A stretch of DNA of 40,903 nt, taken from contig CALGVL010000359.1 in the NCBI GenBank assembly GCA_937930165.1, positions 1 through 40,903 on the forward strand, given 5' to 3'. The position numbers and the translations under genes were made by a program. The DNA is from an uncultured Acetobacteraceae bacterium (GTDB lineage Bacteria > Pseudomonadota > Alphaproteobacteria > Acetobacterales > Acetobacteraceae). Each line of letters opens with the position of its first letter. Position 1 is the stretch's first letter. The notes under the pieces are model-generated. The model was not told the origin of the DNA. It worked only from the letters and a program-made list of their open reading frames with translations, and ran no database searches. Shown piece after piece: positions 38,897-40,903 of this stretch.

Positions 38897-40165
38897 ATGT
38901 CCCAGTCCGATCGGGGCGGCCTCGGCCGCCGCAATATCCTGAAGGCAGGGGCCGCGCTTGGCGGCGTTGCGGTCACCGGCTTCCCGATGATCGCTTCCGG
39001 CCAGGGGCGCCGGCCGATCCGGATCGGCATGCCCACCATTCTGTCCGGCCGTGTCGCGCAACTCGGTGTCTCCTCGCGCAATGCGGTGATGATGGAGGTG
39101 GAGCGGTTCAACGCCGCCGGCGGCCTGGACGGCCGCCCCATCGAGGTCATCGTGCGCGACAGCCGCGGCGTGCCGGCAGAGGCCGCCCGCATCGCGCGGG
39201 AGATGATCAGCTCCGACGGCGTCGACCTGCTGTTCGATGGCGAGCCTTCCTCCGGCGGCTTTGCCGTGCATGAAGTGGTGCGGGAGAGCGGCACGCTCAC
39301 CATTCACCTGAATTCGGAAACATCCTCGCTCACCGCCGATCCGAAGCAGCGCTTCTGGAACGCCTTCCGCGTCGCCCGCGTCGGCATCCACGATTCGATC
39401 GCCGGCGGCGCCTATGCCGCGGAAATTGCCAAGGCGCGCAACCTGAAGCGCTGGATGACCGTCTCCCCCGACTATGCCTACGGCCGCGATACCACGGCGG
39501 AGTTCATGGAGTATCTCCGTGCCTTCGCGCCGGATGTGCAGGTGATCGGCGAAACCTGGCCAAAGCTGTTCCAGCCGGACTACACCGAGAATGTGACACG
39601 CCTGGTGCAGGGCCGGCCGCAGGCGGTCTATTCCTGCCTCTGGGCTGGCGACCTGGTGACCTTCGTGGAGCAAGCCTCGCTCTACGGCCTGTTCAACCAG
39701 TCGCAATTCTTCGCGGTGAACATGGCGGACTACACCACGCTGCAGCAGGTCAAGGCGCTGCCGCGCGGCGTGCATTCCGGCAATCGCTACCTGAAGAATT
39801 TCCCGAATGTCCCCGGCAATCTCAGCTTTGCCGAGGAATACTACCGCCGCTACAACACCTATCCCACCAACTGGTCCTGGCAGTCCGCGACCGCCGTGCA
39901 TCTGCTGGTGGCCGCGCTGAAGAAGGTGGGCGGGACGGACCCGCGGAAGCTGGCTGAGGCGCTGAAGGGCATGACCATCGAAAGCCCCTTCGGGGCCGAC
40001 GGCAAGGTGACCATGCGAGCGGAGGACCAGACGCTGGTCGGCTACGCCATCGGCTGGGGCACCACCATCCCGAACGATCCCTATGTCGAGGGGATGAAGA
40101 CCGCTGACTGGAACATGATCTTCCGCCTGGAGCAGGAGTGGAAGAAGGCGAAGGGCTGGGCCTGA
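38897..40165 (+). CDS. ABC transporter substrate-binding protein (branched-chain amino acid/amide type)
   Basis: 422 residues from ATG 38897 behind GGGAGGAAAC. N-terminus GGLGRRNILKAGAALGG has a twin-arginine-like motif, suggesting Tat export. The mature protein is a type I periplasmic binding protein of the LivJ/AmiC/UrtA kind: RPIRIGMPTILSGRVAQLG, GGLDGRPIEVIVRDSRG, SPDYAYGRDTT, and C-terminal FRLEQEWKKAKGW. Its ligand may be an amide, urea-type or carboxylate compound. The permease follows after a strong hairpin. Confidence 0.9.
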   Translation: MSQSDRGGLGRRNILKAGAALGGVAVTGFPMIASGQGRRPIRIGMPTILSGRVAQLGVSSRNAVMMEVERFNAAGGLDGRPIEVIVRDSRGVPAEAARIAREMISSDGVDLLFDGEPSSGGFAVHEVVRESGTLTIHLNSETSSLTADPKQRFWNAFRVARVGIHDSIAGGAYAAEIAKARNLKRWMTVSPDYAYGRDTTAEFMEYLRAFAPDVQVIGETWPKLFQPDYTENVTRLVQGRPQAVYSCLWAGDLVTFVEQASLYGLFNQSQFFAVNMADYTTLQQVKALPRGVHSGNRYLKNFPNVPGNLSFAEEYYRRYNTYPTNWSWQSATAVHLLVAALKKVGGTDPRKLAEALKGMTIESPFGADGKVTMRAEDQTLVGYAIGWGTTIPNDPYVEGMKTADWNMIFRLEQEWKKAKGWA

Positions 40166-40172
40166 TCCATCC

Positions 40173-40194
40173 GGGGCGCGACCAGTCGCGCCCC
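40173..40194 (+). promoter_or_regulatory. Strong hairpin between binding-protein and permease genes
   Basis: GGGGCGCGAC and GTCGCGCCCC form a near-continuous stem of nine to ten pairs seven bases after the binding-protein stop. In transporter operons such hairpins stop most transcripts or protect the upstream message, so the binding protein is made in excess over the permease. No T tract follows. Confidence 0.6.
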
Positions 40195-40220
40195 CTCCGC
40201 ATCCGACCGGAAAGGCCCTC

Positions 40221-40903
40221 ATGGATCTCGGTGAACTCGCCTCCTGTCTCAGCTCGGCTTCCTGCGTCGTCACGCAGGTCTCGGCTGGCCTCACCATCGG
40301 CATGCTGCTGTTCTTGGTGGCCTCCGGCCTGACGTTGATCTTCGGCGTGCTGGGGCTGGTCAATTTCGCCCATGGCACGCTCTACATGCTGGGCGCTTAT
40401 TTCGCCCTCTCGGCCTATGGGGCGACGGGCAGCTTCCTGGCGGCGGTGCTGGCCGGCGCGTTCGGCGTGGCGCTTGCCGGTCTGGTGATGGAGCGTTTCC
40501 TGCTCAGCCGCATCTACGGCACGGATGTGCTGATGCAGCTGCTGGTCTGCTACGCCATCATCCTGATCCTCGACGACGTGGTGAAGATCGTCTGGGGCGG
40601 CGACTTCCTGAAGATGGACCTGCCGGATGCCTTCCGGCGCCCGCCACTGCTGATCGCTGGTGGGATCGTGCCCTTCTACTACCTGGTCCTGTTCGGCATC
40701 ACTGCGGCCATCGCCCTGCTGCTGGCCTTCGGCATGGGGCACACGCGCTTCGGCCGGACGGTGCGGGCGGCGGCGGTCAATCCGGGCATGGTCGGTGCGC
40801 TCGGCATCAATACAACAGTCGTCTACGCCGCGGTCTTCGGCATCGGAGCGCTGCTGGCGGGGCTGGCCGGCGCGCTCTCCGCGCCGATCCGCTCGGTAGT
40901 GCC
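40221..40903 (+). CDS. Branched-chain-type ABC transporter permease, LivH family (partial, continues past the window)
   Basis: The first 227 codons are inside the window from ATG 40221 (MDLGELASCLSSASC). LivH marks: TIGMLLFLVASGLTLIFGVLGLVNFAHGTLYMLGAY in the first membrane segments, then FGRTVRAAAVNPGMVGALGIN, the EAA-like loop that contacts the ATPase. About six membrane segments are visible before the cut. It should be followed by the LivM-type permease and two ATPases outside the window. It depends on the preceding binding protein for substrate. Confidence 0.9.
   Translation, partial: MDLGELASCLSSASCVVTQVSAGLTIGMLLFLVASGLTLIFGVLGLVNFAHGTLYMLGAYFALSAYGATGSFLAAVLAGAFGVALAGLVMERFLLSRIYGTDVLMQLLVCYAIILILDDVVKIVWGGDFLKMDLPDAFRRPPLLIAGGIVPFYYLVLFGITAAIALLLAFGMGHTRFGRTVRAAAVNPGMVGALGINTTVVYAAVFGIGALLAGLAGALSAPIRSVV

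Noticed and set aside
1..40903. CRISPR arrays, tRNA or rRNA genes, riboswitches
   Set aside because: No regularly spaced repeats, cloverleaf or conserved riboswitch core was recognised on either strand by reading.

Overview
The window is about 41 kb of very GC-rich DNA with tight gene packing, ATGA/GTGA start-stop overlaps, a hrcA / rph-rdgB / hemW neighbourhood and seven Bug-type (TctC-like) periplasmic solute receptors. This fits an alphaproteobacterium of the Acetobacteraceae, most likely Roseomonas-like. The assignment is inferred from gene content and style and was not tested. No tRNA, rRNA or CRISPR array was seen.

Layout. 1-1338 (-): a sugar isomerase-like TIM barrel (cut by the window edge) and a Gfo/Idh/MocA dehydrogenase. 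1418-5832 (+): a DUF202 membrane protein, a double GNAT protein and the only complete tripartite tricarboxylate transporter (receptor, TctB, TctA). 5855-7500: an orphan Bug receptor divergent from an NsrR-like Rrf2 regulator. 7528-14152: the housekeeping block hrcA(-), rph, rdgB, a LOG protein(-), an orphan Bug receptor, a rhodanese(-), a YbaK deacylase(-) and hemW. 14153-17351 (-): a one-component regulator with alpha/beta hydrolase, degenerate cyclase and LuxR domains, followed by a methyltransferase and a SnoaL-like protein.

17352-19736 is a gene-poor stretch around one MFS transporter. 19737-25076 is a catabolic locus of two operons diverging from one perfect palindrome: Bug and SDR leftwards; IclR, CMD-family protein, amidohydrolase and Bug rightwards, ending in a strong hairpin. 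25160-29283 holds an MFS transporter, a DUF1127 protein, a MocR regulator and an HCCA isomerase-like protein. 29284-29771 contains a decayed IS3-family orfA, then a good promoter with a 17-bp palindrome at its expected start point.

29772-38748 (+) looks like one long operon: IclR, acyl-CoA dehydrogenase, crotonase, Cys-less thiolase-like protein, DUF35 zinc ribbon/OB protein, two single-domain MaoC proteins, two Bug receptors, a class III CoA-transferase and a TetR regulator. 38897 onward starts a branched-chain-type ABC transporter, cut by the window end.

Reading as a whole: this is a carboxylate-scavenging and acyl-CoA catabolism region beside housekeeping genes. The best candidates for undescribed biology are the 30-38 kb operon, which combines parts known from steroid side-chain retro-aldol cleavage (Ltp2-like, DUF35, MaoC, acyl-CoA dehydrogenase) with Bug receptors and a CoA-transferase, and the hydrolase/pseudo-cyclase/LuxR sensor next to a methyltransferase operon.
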